DNA of 64,000 bases, taken from positions 930,001 to 994,000 of the forward strand of contig NZ_CP061298.1 in NCBI RefSeq assembly GCF_018687595.1. The letters run 5' to 3'. The notes below the pieces were generated by a model. The model searched no databases. It worked only from the letters and a program-made list of their open reading frames with translations, and was not told the DNA's origin. Shown here in pieces: positions 63,542 to 64,000 of the stretch (the stretch's first letter is position 1; each line of letters starts with the position of its first letter). The translations under genes were made by a program, and so were the position numbers. Source of the DNA: Polynucleobacter paludilacus. Lineage in GTDB: Bacteria > Pseudomonadota > Gammaproteobacteria > Burkholderiales > Burkholderiaceae.

Positions 63542-64000
63542 TTATTGAAACTGCTGATGGATGCGATGCAAGTGATCTTTGACCTCAAGGTGATCGAGCT
63601 TATCGACTGGCAGATTGATCAGATGCTCGATACGGTTACGCAGACCCATTTCCACCTTTCTAAAGGCTTGCAGCTGAGCTTCATAGCCCTCGACTGTTGA
63701 CGGGTCAGGAAAGCCCCAGTGCGCCGTGGAAGGATGGCCGGGCCAATAGGGGCACTCTTCACCAGCAGCCTCATCACACACTGTGATGATGAAATCCATA
63801 TGAGGAGCGCCTTCTTGACCAAACTCATCCCAACTTTTGCTACGCAGTAAATTCAGGGGGTAGCCCATTTCCTTTACCAACTGCAAGGCAATTGGATTAA
63901 CTGTACCCATTGGTTTTGAACCGGCAGAATATCCGATAAATTTTCCGTGACTGAGAGTGGTCGTAAGCGCCTCACCCAAAATTGAGCGTGAGGAATTGCC
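63542..64000 (-). CDS. Low-molecular-weight phosphatase / arsenate reductase, 5' end cut by window
   Basis: At least 152 aa; the N-terminus lies beyond the window edge. The reading frame enters as GNSSRSILGEAL, the end of the P-loop C-x5-R-S motif of LMW protein tyrosine phosphatases and thioredoxin-linked ArsC. Later motifs fit ArsC: KSWDEFGQEGAPHMDFIITVCDEAAGEECPYWPG, with Cys in TVCDEAAGEECP, and HWGFPDPS. Reduces arsenate, or dephosphorylates protein. The window lacks the first Cys, so completeness is untested. Confidence 0.85.
   Translation of the reverse strand, partial: GNSSRSILGEALTTTLSHGKFIGYSAGSKPMGTVNPIALQLVKEMGYPLNLLRSKSWDEFGQEGAPHMDFIITVCDEAAGEECPYWPGHPSTAHWGFPDPSTVEGYEAQLQAFRKVEMGLRNRIEHLINLPVDKLDHLEVKDHLHRIHQQFQ

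Overview
The window looks like a chromosomal segment of a small-genome freshwater betaproteobacterium of the Burkholderiales, most like Polynucleobacter. The grounds are the gene orders thrS-infC-rpmI-rplT-pheS-pheT-ihfA-merR-tRNA-Pro and odhA-odhB-lpdA-zapE, an H-NS of the short TWTGRGKAPKWI type, tight gene packing, and protein sequences that read as that group. This was judged by eye only; no search was run.

Layout. 1-9 kb: trpS (cut by the window edge), a PHP phosphoesterase, zapE, the 2-oxoglutarate dehydrogenase operon, and an HTH-receiver regulator. 9-17 kb: H-NS, a thioesterase, tRNA-Pro(GGG), and the translation block from merR/ihfA back to thrS, including an infC that appears to start at ATC. 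17-29 kb: tRNA-Val(GAC), relA, a zinc CDF transporter fused to an alpha/beta hydrolase, 3-oxoacid CoA-transferase, ETF-ubiquinone oxidoreductase, an MFS transporter, aroC, CBS, BrkB/YihY, WrbA and DUF2069 genes. 29-36 kb: a histone-H1-like lysine-rich protein separated from a PPK2 polyphosphate kinase by a single in-frame TAG, envelope lipoproteins, a four-domain rhodanese and a PhoA-type alkaline phosphatase with a Pho box.

36.5-54.8 kb is accessory DNA inserted at the 3' end of tRNA-Arg(TCT). Copies of that tRNA end lie at about 36503, 36981, 42556 and 54706. The left part carries a sulfatase cluster: a membrane-anchored formylglycine-generating enzyme, an outer-membrane porin-like protein and two exported Cys-type sulfatases. 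The right part is a 12.15-kb integrative element bounded by a perfect 54-bp repeat. It carries a tyrosine integrase, a P4-type primase-helicase, a type III-like restriction-modification pair, small secreted and membrane proteins, and an XRE regulator with an operator-like palindrome over its start codon.

54.8-64 kb: tRNA-Pro(TGG) and then a coherent phosphate-stress locus: a second PPK2, an OlsA-like acyltransferase, a PlcP-like metallophosphoesterase, an Agt-like glycosyltransferase, diacylglycerol kinase, an OlsB-like N-acyltransferase and exopolyphosphatase. Pho-box-like 11-bp repeats precede four of these transcription units. The simplest reading is phosphorus-sparing membrane lipid remodelling (phospholipid to diacylglycerol to glycolipid, plus ornithine lipid) coupled to polyphosphate turnover. 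The window ends with a small Cys-rich protein, a DUF2252 protein and the 5'-truncated part of a low-molecular-weight phosphatase/arsenate reductase gene.
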